A DNA stretch of 64,000 bases from Mantis religiosa (lineage: Eukaryota > Arthropoda > Insecta > Mantodea > Mantidae): NCBI GenBank assembly GCA_030765055.1, contig CM060954.1, forward strand, positions 108,004,554-108,068,553. The letters are read 5' to 3'. This document shows, piece after piece, positions 36,021 through 47,377 of the stretch. Each line of letters opens with the position of its first letter. Position 1 is the first letter of the stretch. Below the pieces are notes generated by a model. The model worked only from the letters and a program-made list of their open reading frames with translations. It was not told the origin of the DNA and did no database searches. A program made the translations under genes and the position numbers.

Positions 36021-37164
36021 CAGAACGACGGATTTATTTTTATTGTTGGATTAGGAGACCTCAAATAATTGCTCATCAATTTCTTGGATAGACTGCATTA
36101 ACTTCTGTAGTTTTGAAGCTGGTTGAAACGTTTAAAATGTTAAGGAGTTTCAGGGGGCCTAAAAATGTGTATATTCTGTGAAATCTTGACATAGAAATTT
36201 TGGGTAAAATGCAATACTGCCTCTATAATCTGTCTCAACCTAGTTTGATCCTACAGTAAACATCTGTTTGGGAAGAGAGACAGAGACAGAGATATTGAAG
36301 CGGTTAAGCTGTTGATTGGTTTAGCGAAGTTAATGGCCGTTTTCTTTTATTTGCATGCGTACGATGAACCCCTCCTTTAAGTACAATACTGTAAGTAGTT
36401 TTCTGATCACTGCTCTACGCGAGCTAATTTCGGAGAAAGAAAAGTATGTAAATGTTTCGATTCTTGTAAACGTAATAGCCCTACAGTGCATATTTCTGCT
36501 TCACATACCACATAGATGTGTTCTGTGTAATATATAAAGATTAGACACAAGACAGTTGAAATTATACACACTATTAACTTATTATGTTAAATTAAGCTGC
36601 ATTTTATTTAACAATATTAAAGGAAACTGTTATTATGTAATATTTTTGCATGACTATACCAGACAGCTCTCTCGCAACGAGGTCTGTATCGAGTTGAATG
36701 CTGATTAAGATGTTATTGTTTATAGTGTGGAGTTGCTTCTGATATTTAACACTGTATTTCTTGTACATCTCGCAAGCCCAAGGACACTTATGTAAATCAG
36801 TAATAATTAGTAGTCTTTTCATCATAGAGCAGGCCGGTACTTCAGCCAAAATTAAGCACAATCGAGGCAAACTTTAAAGCGGCGAGGGGCGAATGATCGC
36901 GCATTGTTTCGCGGTGCTTAAAGAAAGAAACCCGGAATCGTCTAATAAAACATTAAGAAACTGGTGATCTCCTTGGTGTTTCCGCAAGTAGTGTACTTAG
37001 TGTTAGAATGGAACAGAAAGCATTCGGAACTATAAGAACATGGGGAAAGTTGCGTAAATGCAAACAGTGTGTGGAGAAATACGACGATTTTACGAAAAGT
37101 GCTATACGCAGTAAATTCATGCTATTTTTTCAGAAATGAACCAACTCATAGATATAATAAGTTA
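35424..37164. other. No recognised gene; (CA)n and an old repeat block
   Basis: A (CA)n tract lies at 35972-36017. At 36090-36250 the block around AGGGGGCCTAAAAATGTGTA resembles the dispersed AT-rich repeat (compare 11800-11840 and 41300-41340). Nothing coding was recognised. Confidence 0.4.
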
Positions 37165-37516
37165 ATGTGTAACCCAAATCTTGGTAGCATGTCTGCCTCA
37201 CGTTCAAGAGGTCCCAAGTTCGAATCTCGGTCAGGGTGAGTTACCTAGTTAACGTTCTTTCCCTGGTTTTCCATTGTCCTTCAAGACGAATGCCCGCCTC
37301 GGTAGCGTAGATGGTAGCATGTTTGCCTCACGTTCAAGAGGTCCCGAGTTCGAACCTCGGTCAGGGTGAGTTACCTGGATAAGGTTTTTCCGGGGTTTTC
37401 CCTTATACTAAAAACGAATGTCGGGTAACTCTAAACTCCATGGAGTCCGGATGCATTGAGCATCATTTCACCCATTTCATTCATCGTCCGATATGACTAA
37501 AAGTTGAAGGACGTAA

Positions 37517-37585
<69 letters not shown>

Positions 37586-37711
37586 ACACACAAAATTCAA
37601 GACGAATGTCGGGTAACTCAAAGCTCCATGGACCCTGGATTCATTTGAGCATCCTTTCACCCAATTCATTCACCGTCCGATATGACTTAACGTTGGAGGA
37701 CGTAAATTAAA
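37165..37711 (+). repeat. SINE family II, outer copy split by another SINE
   Basis: The head and proximal body lie at about 37165-37292 and the distal body and A-rich end at 37596-37711. The copy is interrupted by the inner SINE 37293-37595. Joining the two parts at the duplicated 13-mer recreates the family order. Confidence 0.88.
37293..37595 (+). repeat. SINE family II, inner copy with (CA)n tail
   Basis: A full copy from CCCGCCTCGGTAGCG through a B box GAGTTCGAACCTCGG to GGACGTAAATTA, followed by about 70 bp of (CA)n. It is flanked by a perfect 13-bp direct repeat, TTCAAGACGAATG, at 37280-37292 and 37596-37608. Confidence 0.93.
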
Positions 37712-37770
37712 AAAATAACCCAACTCTATGTATTTACTGTCTAGAAGTTAGCGCTGCTATATATACTGCT

Positions 37771-38117
37771 TAAGAAAACTTAACCACTGGCGCGACAGCC
37801 CTAAGAGGGCCAAGGCCTACCAACCCGACTGTCGGCCTCACGTCCACTTACGCACGGCAGAGGGGGGCAATCATCCAACCGATACGGGACGGAGATGTGG
37901 TCAGCATCTGGGCATCCCCCAGCCGGAATGTTGGTTTTCGGGACCATGGCTGCTTACCTATCGGAAGCCCCTCACTTTCCTTATGATGCTGAGTGGGTAC
38001 CGGTCCTATACCCGGTACAGAAAACTCAAACCCCATGGGTGGGTTCGAGCCCGGGTCGCTTTCCGTGACCGGGGACCAAGGCATGCTGCCTTAGCCCGCT
38101 ACGCCACGGCGCAGGAC
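37771..38117 (-). repeat. SINE family V with 12-bp target-site duplication
   Basis: Flanked by ATATATACTGCT at 37759-37770 and 38118-38129. The complement of the right end is a tRNA-like head with an A box (GGCGTAGCGGGCTAAGGCAG) and a B box (GGGCTCGAACCC). The remaining ~250 bp is a GC-rich body. Confidence 0.88.
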
Positions 38118-38691
38118 ATATATACTGCTAATGTTGCAAAACTTACGTGCGTACATGTAGCGTATAACACGTGGCGAGTGGAGTCAGCTCCACCTTGTTG
38201 TTTACAGCAGGATTAAACTAGCGTGAGATAGAGTATAGTTATTGTATGTGGTAAAGAAATAAAAATATATCTATCCAATTTACATAATTTACCCTACTAA
38301 CACTGATATAAACTATTCTTATGAAGACTTATTTCTCTTTTCGTCATATTATTTGGTATAAACATTTGCATAAATGATTTTAATACACATTTAGTGATAT
38401 ATACAAAGCAATATGTAGGCTTAAGCACTTGTGATAGAGTTTGGCATGTTTGGAAGTTGCTGGCCTTAAATACCAATTTTTAAGTTAATGTTTGGCACTC
38501 ACTCATTCTTCTTTTATAATTTATTCTTTAATTTCATGGAGTCTCAACATGGATGGATATGTGTGAAATTTAATATTTCTCCTCTTTACAATGGAAAGTA
38601 GTAAAGGATGTAAAACTGTTCATGTGAAACAGTTCTTTTTAATCGGAATTGTCAGCTTACCTTATTACATAAGTGTATATCTACCTCAGAG
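38118..38691. other. AT-rich 3' flank of the receptor gene
   Basis: No other gene was recognised. The complement holds AATAAG shortly downstream of the receptor stop, a weak candidate polyadenylation signal. Confidence 0.35.
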
Positions 38692-39471
38692 TTATGGCAT
38701 TTGAGCAAACACCACAATATACGTGCATGCTGCCCCAATTATGGTATAAAACATTTGAAGCCCAATTTCTATGAGTCCACAAGCACTGAATGAGGGTTTC
38801 ATGACGCGCAGTTGCGTGGAGAATTGTGTTAAATCCTTTTCCAAGGCGTCTCCCATTTTCATCAAGAGCAACTTCTGTATTAGCACCTTTGCTTTTGCCC
38901 CTTCCCTGGTTGTAACGTGACACGTACCACAAGCAATCGTCAGAAGGAATAGAGCAAGACATGCCACACATATATCTATGGATAATGAGTAATGTATAGG
39001 ATAAAGCCCAATGGCATGACTGATGGTGCTTATAATGGCACCGAAGGACCATAGAGTTCCCATTAATACAGGCAAACCATAATAACTGGTCACAATCTGG
39101 GTGGCTTCGTAGAGGTGACTGTAGATTTTCCTGAGTTCTGAGCACTGGATCCCATAATCTACATATCTGAAAGAATGTGCATCCTTTAGTGGAACGGATA
39201 GCTGTTGATTGATTGCTTTGAACCTATGTTTTAATAGCAGTACCAAGACGCAAAACTGGGTGAACTCAAAAGTAAATAACAGAGTAATGATGGTGTCAGA
39301 TGATATGAGTACGATACATAACAAATCATATCTATTTTTGCATGTGTTTGCGAAGGCTGCAGCGAACTGAGCACCAATTAGCACCACTTCACTCACTGCG
39401 AAACACACTTCAGCTGGCAAGCTGGTCTCATATGCTTCCTTCTGTGTTAGGTCTTCATCAACAATAACGAT
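38692..39471 (-). CDS. Insect gustatory receptor, exon 2 (C-terminal 259 residues)
   Basis: The exon starts after a good acceptor (TTTTTACAG, complement of 39472-39480) in phase 0 and runs to a TAA at 38692-38694. It encodes residues 116-374 of a seven-transmembrane chemoreceptor (7tm_7 family). Hydrophobic segments lie at about 136-156, 163-195, 238-268, 278-300 and 343-371. Family marks are TFEFTQFCVLVLLLKHRFKA (end of TM4 and the following loop, RFxxIN) and the C-terminal signature SACGLIEIGLQMFYTIIGA followed by TYIVVFAQ. The last signature is the insect Gr 'TYhhhhhQF', with Met in place of Phe here. No internal stops. Such receptors are ligand-gated cation channels in sensory neurons for taste, CO2 or internal nutrients. 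The ligand cannot be inferred. Confidence 0.9.
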   Translation of the reverse strand: MVIVDEDLTQKEAYETSLPAEVCFAVSEVVLIGAQFAAAFANTCKNRYDLLCIVLISSDTIITLLFTFEFTQFCVLVLLLKHRFKAINQQLSVPLKDAHSFRYVDYGIQCSELRKIYSHLYEATQIVTSYYGLPVLMGTLWSFGAIISTISHAIGLYPIHYSLSIDICVACLALFLLTIACGTCHVTTREGAKAKVLIQKLLLMKMGDALEKDLTQFSTQLRVMKPSFSACGLIEIGLQMFYTIIGAACTYIVVFAQMP

Positions 39472-40000
39472 CTGTAAAAAGAATGTTAGGTTTTGTATTA
39501 AAAGTTTTGTATGTAACAACACTTTATCTTCCTATTAGCTTATGAAAGTTAAATCACTGATAATCTGAGGAGTCTGCTCTTTACTGGTCCGTGTTATGAT
39601 AAAATAATGTTTATAAAGTTTTATTGATCGATCAGAGCGTTTGAACTATACAGACGATTGCGATATATACAGAAATGAAACATTAACAGTGAAATAAGGT
39701 GGGCTCGGTTGAGCTCCTCAGAGGAAGTTAAATTTTTGAATTATTTCATGAGTGCTGATAAAATAAACATATACATTGTATATATTGCTTATTTAAAAGT
39801 TATAAATTTATTTCTAAATTATATCCACTTATATTTAGCATTTTCTTTACATTTCATGCTGCAGGTATAATATAAAATTATATCACATCAATTATATGAC
39901 GCGGTAATATATATAGATCAATTCAGACTACTTAACTTTTAGCTAATCTAACTTGTATACTAAAATTTCATATAATAATATAGGTACTACAAATAATAAT

Positions 40001-40215
40001 AATATAATAATGATGATGATGATGATGATAATGATAATAATGACGATGATATGATGACGATGACGACGATGTTTATGATGATAATAATAAGAATAATTAA
40101 TAATGATGATGATAATCATAATATAATAATAATGGTAATGGTAGTAGTAATAGTAATAATAGTAGTAGTAATAGTAATTGTAATAATAGTAATAATAATA
40201 GTAGTAATAAGTAAT
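40001..40215. repeat. Imperfect trinucleotide microsatellite (ATR-rich)
   Basis: A run of ATG, ATA, ACG and GTA triplets, within the receptor intron. It has no likely coding role. Confidence 0.85.
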
Positions 40216-40854
40216 CTATGCAATAGGAAACATTCATCAATCAATATTTCTTAGCTACACTGAGACGACAAAAAGGGAAAGAAATAAAACAAAGAGAAAA
40301 AGAAACCAGGAATAATAAGTAGACTAAAAATGTTAAGTGAACATAAAAATTTTGAACATTTTGTTGCTTTTTGGCCTTTCATTCACCTGTATGTCTGTTT
40401 TGCAATTATTCATTATGATGTGCTTCATTAATTTGCAATTCATACATAGACCTTTACAGTTAGGATATTTCACTGGATCTCTTTCATTATTTCCTGATTC
40501 ATGAGAAGTAGAATATTTTAATATCCAATGTTAAACTACGTACCTTTTACTCGGGTTTCCCAGGAGCAACTGAAGTAATTTGAATTCAGTACGGATTCTA
40601 AAACTAATTTGAAGTGCGGTTAGCTGAACATTATGAAGGCCTATTTTGATATTTTTCATTTGCATTATTACTTCTTTACAGCAATATGAAAAGATACTTG
40701 TAGCTGCTATGAAAAATTCCTAACGTATTATATATTTCTGTGATTTTCTGTATTCATTCCTCAACCAATTACTTTTAAGGAAGCTTTTTGTCCTATTTAC
40801 TTCACGTTAATCCATATAGAAATAAGTATATAAGCTTTTATTAATATTTTATAC

Positions 40855-41350
40855 AGGTACTATGTGAACAGGAGAATAAGATAGACTAAAAGCAATAGTC
40901 AAGTCTCTTAAATAGTAATTGGCTGCTCTTGACATTAGACATGGGAAAATCTACAAGCGTCCCATATTTACCTTAGGCACATCATAACCTCAGTGGTCTC
41001 CTATAATTAAAAACATACCCTCTCTTCCATCCAGTTATGCAAAAGTCATCGAGATTAAAGATGACTTCTGAGGGATTGCCATAAAATTAAGAAATACATT
41101 TCATTTCCCATGAAAATATCTTAAACGCGTATTTTAATCCAAATTATCAGCCATTTTTAAGAAAAAAATATTTCGAAAAGTGTTCCATGTGAAGGGTAGT
41201 CCAGAGAGTAGAAATGTTCTTGAAAATATTCGTTTCGCATCATTGGAAATTGCTAAACTTAAATACTATGCCCTTTCGTATTAATGTCTCTTTTTAGACT
41301 TAGGGGATCTCAAAGTGTGTATTTCGAGTGAAATGAACGCATTGGATTTT
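40855..41350 (+). repeat. Old AT-rich dispersed repeat, copy inside the receptor intron
   Basis: Collinear blocks with 11160-11850: CAGTTATGCAAAAGTCATCG, CATTTCATTTCCCATGAAAAT, GAAGGGTAGTCCAGAGAGTA and TAGACTTAGGGGATCTCAAA. Confidence 0.55.
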
Positions 41351-42260
41351 CTAGGAATGTCTTCAGAACACGTCTTTATTCTGAGAGGCTTTTGCAACAC
41401 TGAGAAACTGTAAGAAGTAGACAAAATCTTATTGCACAAGAACTGTAGGCATCCTTAAAACATACACTTTGTTAAATGTATATTTTTTATGGTGTGAACA
41501 ATTTCAGGTACATTTCTTGTTATTTTGTTAATTTTTTACTAATTATACTTTTTCCATTCTTTTTTTAACTCTATACCATAAACGAGAACGGAATTTCAAA
41601 TCTATAACTTTTTAACGTCTTAAAACTTTAGTCACATTGTACGATGAATGAAATTGGTGAAGTGAAGGTCTCTGTTGTCCACAAGGCATGGAAGTTGCCA
41701 TCTTCATGTAACGTATAGACACAGAGGTAATGAGATAGAGTAAAATGCACAAGTGGTAACCATGGAGTATAGACACGATATTCAACTGTTACTTTGCCAA
41801 AGAACATACGTCTTGATTTTCAGCGTTTATATCTCTGTCGTGTCTCCAGACTTCAGGGTGCAGGATGAAATATGCGAGTATTTACTGAAATCGATTTGAA
41901 TAAACCAAAGATGCTATCCTTTACTCTGTGGTTTTTCTGCAATCGTTGTAATACGCTGAATGCTCGTCATTTTACAACAGGACTGATGTAACAAAACACA
42001 ACAGAGCCACAATTCACTAACCTCAAAAACTGGTTAAAATACACAGAACAGCAAACCAATGTGTGTTTCACACGTTCACACAGTAAACTAAGTCAACCAA
42101 TACCTATAGAAGCTTGAATTATTTATTCTGAAATCTTGGGATGCAAATCTATCTCATATATTGAATTTTACCTAGAGACATCCATCATAATATAGAACTG
42201 GATTGAAATTGATTTTAATTTCCTTTGAAAACAATAACTAAATTATGTAAATCATTTTAC

Positions 42261-42605
42261 CTGAGTAAATATGTGTGACATCTGCATATTTTCCTGAAAA
42301 ACAGCCTTTATCATACAAACGACTGTTGTTACATGCCGGAAGGTTACATTAAGGTAATGCGAGAAGAGTTCTTTCCTGCTGAAGTTCAGTGATATGTAAC
42401 TTGGCGCAAACCAGTTGTAAAATGCAACCTGGAGCAAAACAAGTACTATCCATAAACCTGACCAGAATCGATCTCTTAGACCGTGAACCAAACGGATCTC
42501 TTCAGGACCTCCTTCGATAGAGAAAGGTGCAAGTCCAAATACTCTGAAGACACATCTCCAGTGTTTGATCCATAAGTATAGTGATCTTTTTGCATTCTCA
42601 GGCAT
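42261..42605 (-). CDS. Insect gustatory receptor, exon 1 (N-terminal 115 residues)
   Basis: The ATG (complement of 42603-42605) is preceded two codons upstream by an in-frame TGA, so translation cannot begin earlier in this exon. The exon encodes MPENAKRSLYLWIKHW, then FRVFGLAPFSI, the N-terminal 'GLxPF' feature common in insect gustatory receptors. Two hydrophobic segments follow at residues about 49-68 and 83-103. It ends HIFTQ before a GT donor in phase 0. Joined to exon 2 it gives 374 residues, the usual size for the family (about 350-450). The membrane orientation known for this family places the N-terminus inside the cell. I see no second receptor gene in the window. Confidence 0.87.
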
Positions 42606-43642
42606 CTTTCATCAGTATTTTTCTCACGAGTGTGCTTTCTTTAATCCGAGCAGTTGGTGTTTGTTACACCGAATGAATACACATGCTCCTCATGGGAGTA
42701 AGCAATTAATAATACGCAGTCCTATGTTTGTGCGTATCACTACACCAGAATCTGAACGTGATTAATGAATGACTGCCCAAATAGAGATAAAGCTTGTTTG
42801 CTTAAGCAATTGCATTGAAAGTGTTGTGCAGAAGCCTTGTGGATGATTTAGTAAATTATACATTATTTAGTTTTTCCAGCAGATTTTAATGTTACACCAA
42901 TTAATCAAACAGTGGTATACATTCTGGCTGTACAAAAAGGTAATTTGAAATCTCTGAGAAGTTGCATTATTGTGTTGATGTTGAAGCAAAAGTGTAGCTT
43001 CTGCGTTAATATTTCCTTTTTCACATTTAATTCGTCACCTGGAAACAGCTTGACAATTTGTTACACATAAAATACTTAGAATATATAGGTGCATAGATAA
43101 TCATTAATTTGCAGAAATTATATGGCATGCCAGCTCTAAGTGAGCCTGAGGTCTGTATTCGTTACCCACCAGCAATCAGCAGAGGAGGCCGTGGAATTAT
43201 TGTTTATTACAAATTGTGTGAGAAGTTCCAAGTTTATTTCAAATGTTCCTATATAAAAACGATAAGAAATAAAAATAACATTCAATTCATAGAGAACTAA
43301 GCTAGTGTTAGTTTCACGTGCAAATCTACAGCTGCTAGTGGTCCAGTTGCACGTTTATTTACTAATTACGGAGGGTGTTGACTAAAGGAAGCTTTCATTA
43401 CCAGGATCCAATATGCCTAAAGCATTATAGGAAATGCTGCCCAAATAGCATCAAAAAGGAATCATAGAGTGGCATTTCCGTTCTAGAATATATCAATCAT
43501 GCAGGTAAAATCAGTGATTCTTTTTATATTCTTTCGTTTCAGGCATAATAAACTCATGAACATGTATCTAACTCGCTAATGCAGAAATTGCTGAAATATT
43601 AACCTCAAAATATCATTCATAACGAATTAACAACGTTATCCA
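42606..43642. other. 5' flank of the receptor gene
   Basis: AT-rich. No recognised gene or clear promoter motif. Confidence 0.4.
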
Positions 43643-43998
43643 CACACTTTCGTATTGTTCGATTGCCCACAGTACGCCCGCGTTCGCCAGTCTTTGGGCT
43701 TGGGGACTAACTTGCACGGTGTTTTAGGTGACGACCCAGTGGCTGTGGATAAGGCACTACGGTTTGTTGCTAAAATTGGTTTTAATAAGCAAGTCTGACT
43801 TGTATTTTATATTTATTAATTTTAGAGATTTTAAATTATTAGTTTTTAGATGGTTTTTATGTCCTTTTAATGGTTGAGTGTTTTATTTTATTGTACCTTT
43901 TTAGCTAAATTTGTGTAGGTTTTAGGTTTTAGTATTGACTTCGGGCCCAAATGACCTTGTTGTCGACGGGCCCTAAAACACCACACACTCACTCACTC
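43643..43998 (+). mobile_element. LINE 3' end: ORF2 C-terminus, 3' UTR and tail
   Basis: 43643-43798 encodes FDCPQYARVRQSLGLGTNL, then DDPVAVDKALRFVAKIGF and a TGA. This matches the extreme C-terminus of Jockey/R1-type ORF2 proteins, where a zinc-knuckle remnant is followed by 'VxxaLrFvxxiGl'. About 190 bp of AT-rich 3' UTR follows. It includes a GGGCCC...GGGCCC hairpin (43943-43973) and ends in a short CACT/CA tail. The copy is 5'-truncated. Confidence 0.75.
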
Positions 43999-44282
43999 CA
44001 CACACTTTGGCCACCTCCGATGGACAATAAGGGGATTGTTAAGTGAACTCTTTCTCCTAAAATACCTAATCATGCTACTGGACAGTAATTAAGGTTGTGT
44101 GCTGTGAAACCTGGTTTCCCTATAACAGACGTTAGGCATCTCAGCAAATCATACACGTATTACATTTCCATAAGAAATGTACATTCCTCCACAGGAACTT
44201 GACTAAGTATTCAGATAAGATGTGAAGGAACGAAATATTTGTTATGCAAAAAACTAAAGCTGCTAAAATCTAGTATTTATCA

Positions 44283-44548
44283 AGTTAACTGTTTAGAATG
44301 CTATAAGATTTAAATTGGTAGGACCAAACGTAATTTAAAAACCAGAGCGGAAGAACATTTCAGAATTATTAAATATAAACAGGCAGATAAATCGACAGTG
44401 GCTGACCATTTTTGGTTATCTAAATATGAAATAAACCTGGAAGTAAAATTTTTGAAACAATTGAAAGAACCGATAGATTTAATGGTTTGGAAGAAAATAT
44501 TTATTTTGAAAAATAAAGATCGCGTGATGAGTTTTGTTATTCCCCCCC
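44283..44548 (+). pseudogene. Penelope-like element GIY-YIG domain fragment
   Basis: The plus strand encodes VNCLECYKI, then a TAA where Tyr is expected, then IGRTKRNLKTRAEEHF, DKSTVADHFW, and DLMVWKKIFILKNKDRVM. The arrangement (YKxxIGxT, a conserved Arg, an EH, S-x-V-A-x-H, then a Glu or Lys in the terminal helix) is that of the GIY-YIG endonuclease at the C-terminus of Penelope-like retroelements. The Tyr-to-stop change and a Lys where the catalytic Glu usually lies (VWKKIFIL) mean it is not functional. The downstream flank was split by the SINE at 44589. Confidence 0.75.
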
Positions 44549-44588
44549 CCCCACACACACACACACGACTGGACATTGAAGATCTGAA

Positions 44589-44837
44589 CGCCCGCCTTGG
44601 TAGCGTGGTGGTAGCATGTCTGCCTCACGTTCAAGAGGTCCCGAGTTCGAATCTCCGTCAGGGTGAGTTACCTGGATAAGGTTTTTCCGGGGTTTTCCCT
44701 TATACTGAAAGACAAATGTCGGGTAACTCTAAGCTCCATGGACCCCGGGTTCATTTGAGCATCATTTCACCCATTCCATTCATCGTCCGATATGACTTAA
44801 CGTTGGAGGACGTAAATTAAAAAAAAAAAAAAAAAAA
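44589..44837 (+). repeat. SINE family II, intact copy with A-tail
   Basis: A full copy ending in about 19 A residues. It is flanked by the perfect 12-bp duplication TGAAGATCTGAA (44577-44588 and 44838-44849). The tRNA-like head has a B box GAGTTCGAATCTCCG. Confidence 0.95.
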
Positions 44838-45040
44838 TGAAGATCTGAATGTCAGACCTTCGGTCTCAAGCCAGATCAGGGCTAGGCCCTCTACTGGCAG
44901 TGGATTGTTTTGTAAGGAAGGATAATATGAGGCAGAAGATGAGTTTGGAGTTGTATATAAGCCATCTGATGTGTTATTTTATGTGCCTAGAAGCAGTCTC
45001 GGGCGTTTGTAGTGCTCTCCAGGATCGATGTCGTACTCAC

Positions 45041-45760
45041 CTAGACCGTGGATGAGGGACTTGAAGTTGTGGGAGAGATTTTCATAGAAGGAACGGAAAG
45101 GGTATGGATGTAGTCTGTTACTGTGGGGATACGTTGGTCACGCCGGATAACTAAATTGGGGATGTACCAAGGGGAGTCTGTGGCAATGCGGTGGAATCGG
45201 GATTGTAGAATTTCAAGGCGGTGTAGGTGAGACTTGGCTGCTACTCCCCATATTTGACTGGCGTATGTGATGGCTGGCTGGAGTACTTGCTTATACAGGA
45301 GCAGTTTTATAGGCAGAGGCATCACTGATCGTCGGTTATAGAGAGGGTAGAGCATACCCATTCTTTTGGTAACTTTATTAGCCACATATGTAATGTGGTC
45401 TCTCCATGTCAATTTGATGTCGAGTAGAACACCAATATACTTAACGTAAGTTTTCCAATGGACGTCCTCACCAGCTAGGCGAATTGGTGGAAGGTCCGCT
45501 ATTCGTCTTCGAGAGAAGGTAATGGCCTGGCTTTTCTGTGGGTGGACGCGTAGGCGCCAACGTTCGAACCAGGCGGTGAGGAGGTCAGCATATTGTTGAA
45601 TCCTGTGAGTACACAGGTTGAGCTCTGATGATGTGGAGGTGACAGCTGTATCGAAGAGATACAGCGAGCAGCGTGGCAGGGATGGTAGGGTGTTGATGTA
45701 CGCCAGCTCTATTGGGATGGGATGATCAGTTTGTGTTGTCCCCGGTAGGTGGCAGTAAGG
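45041..45760 (-). pseudogene. LINE reverse transcriptase C-terminal fragment (Jockey-like)
   Basis: A single open minus-strand frame of about 240 codons with no apparent start. In order: PIPIELAYINTLPSLPRCS; YLFDTAVTSTSSEL (the F-A-D-D box reduced to L-F-D-T, losing one catalytic Asp); LLTAWFERWRLRVHPQKSQA; WKTYVKYIGVLLDIKLTWRD; YKQVLQPAITYASQIWG; and LHRLEILQSRFHRIATDSPW, ending at a TAG. The order and spacing are those of a Jockey-type RT. The copy is 5'-truncated, and the altered catalytic box argues it was inactive. Confidence 0.88.
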
Positions 45761-47377
45761 TAGAAAACTATTCTTTAAATTCTAGAAGTGGTCAAGGTCA
45801 GGCAGGCTTTGTGTCAGTGTCACCGTGTCAGGCTGACAAGTTGAAAATGAAGTAAAATTTTCTTCGAAACTGGTCGCAAAAGATTGTGAATAAGATAAGC
45901 AACAGTGAAGTTGTGTTACTATAGTGTTAGTTTTTCTTAATACGAATTATTGGTTTGGTTTAAAAAGTTCACATTTCCAATCATTATAAGGAAGCACAAC
46001 CACTAGAACAAGGAACATAGACTTCTCTCGTTTCTGATAACATATAACAGTGAACACAAACCTAACCTCACTAAGCAATATCTGACTCCATCTACCACCG
46101 CCATCAAAATTACAGTGTTTAGGGGATGGGAATATATATCCCATTACCAAAGCTGTTGTACATAGTTGTTTAAGGACTCCAATAAACTTAAATACTTGTG
46201 TAGGAAAAATTATTTGTTACTTTTGATACATGTTACCCATCAGGTGCGCGAGATTTCCAAATGCAGAAAATGGTGCCAGCGTATGAATAAGAAACGCTGC
46301 CTCGAAAAACTACCATTGTCATAGCAGAGAACACAAAGCTTAGGTTATTAGGAACAAATAGTTACAACAAAAACGAGAAGCATAGTTATAATCCACCATT
46401 TATATAAGCTTAGGTTACTGATTCATGCGACGTTAGGTTAGTTTAGGTTTAGCTGTTTTATATAAGTCAATTAGTCATTAGTTGTCCCTTCATAAGCCAT
46501 TTTCTTTGACTTACAGCGTTATCAACAATACACTGCAGTGACATTTACGTTAATATGAATGGAAGCGAATAAAAAAATGACGAAATCAGAAGATCGCTCC
46601 TCTAGCGAATTTCGCTTCTCACTTAGGTTCGCAATTCCCATCGTGCATGCACAGTAGTGAGATGATTTTGTTGTCCTTACAATGTAATTTTGGAAAGTAA
46701 ATGTCTAAACCCGGTGAACAGGTGGGTTCTGTGCTCTACAATGGTATTCTAAACAATACTCTTAATTTAATCAGTTTCCTCCCATTAATCACAGTTTAAA
46801 TTCGGTCCCTAGTGGTCAAGTTTAAACAACGACTTCCCAGCAATTATTTCATATTGGCTTCAAAATAACCAACTGTAATTTTATATTTTGATTTATTCAA
46901 GGAATTTATTCAATTTTGTAGTTTTATTTTACACTTAATATGACATGATCCCATAGTAAACAGTATAATTTGTTGGGAACGATGTAAATTATGTTACTTA
47001 TTTTGATTGTACCAATAAGTTCTTCCTTATATAGTTCATTAATAAGTGATAATTTTCATTCTTGTGTAGTTAGCAGCCGAACAACATATCATATTTTACT
47101 TCTCCATATTCACCATAGTCATAAGAATTCATATTTCGCTTTTTCATTTCAAAGCCATATACTGGCATATTTTGTAGTTTAACTCTAACTTTACTCATCA
47201 AGAAAATGTAGTTTCTTTGAGTGTCAGGTTTTTAAACCAGCATATTCTCTTAGTACTTATATTACTGCTGAAATGAGTTGGAGTTTTGCAGGAATACCTG
47301 AAGTTCGTGGCATTTATTTAATGTTACCAGGGTTGTTAATGTGTCGTATATAAACAATATTCATCTTTGAATAAGTA
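45761..47377. other. AT-rich sequence without recognised genes
   Basis: Nothing was recognised. Confidence 0.4.

Larger units (their letters stand above)
39472..42260 (-). other. Intron of the gustatory receptor gene
   Basis: 2,789 bp, phase 0, with a GTAAAA donor (complement of 42255-42260) and a TTTTTACAG acceptor. It contains an interrupted ATR trinucleotide-rich tract at about 39985-40215 and a diverged copy of the dispersed AT-rich repeat at 40855-41350. Nothing coding was recognised inside. Confidence 0.8.

Noticed and set aside
37293..37370. Possible tRNA-Val gene
   Set aside because: It continues into a repeated 3' body with a tail and target-site duplication, so it is a SINE head.
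37520..37591. CRISPR-like repetition
   Set aside because: This and the other periodic tracts are microsatellites or SINE copies. There are no spacer-separated direct repeats, and the genome is eukaryotic.
37481..37710. Thr-His and Cys-Val repeat frames
   Set aside because: Translations of the (CA)n tail of a SINE.
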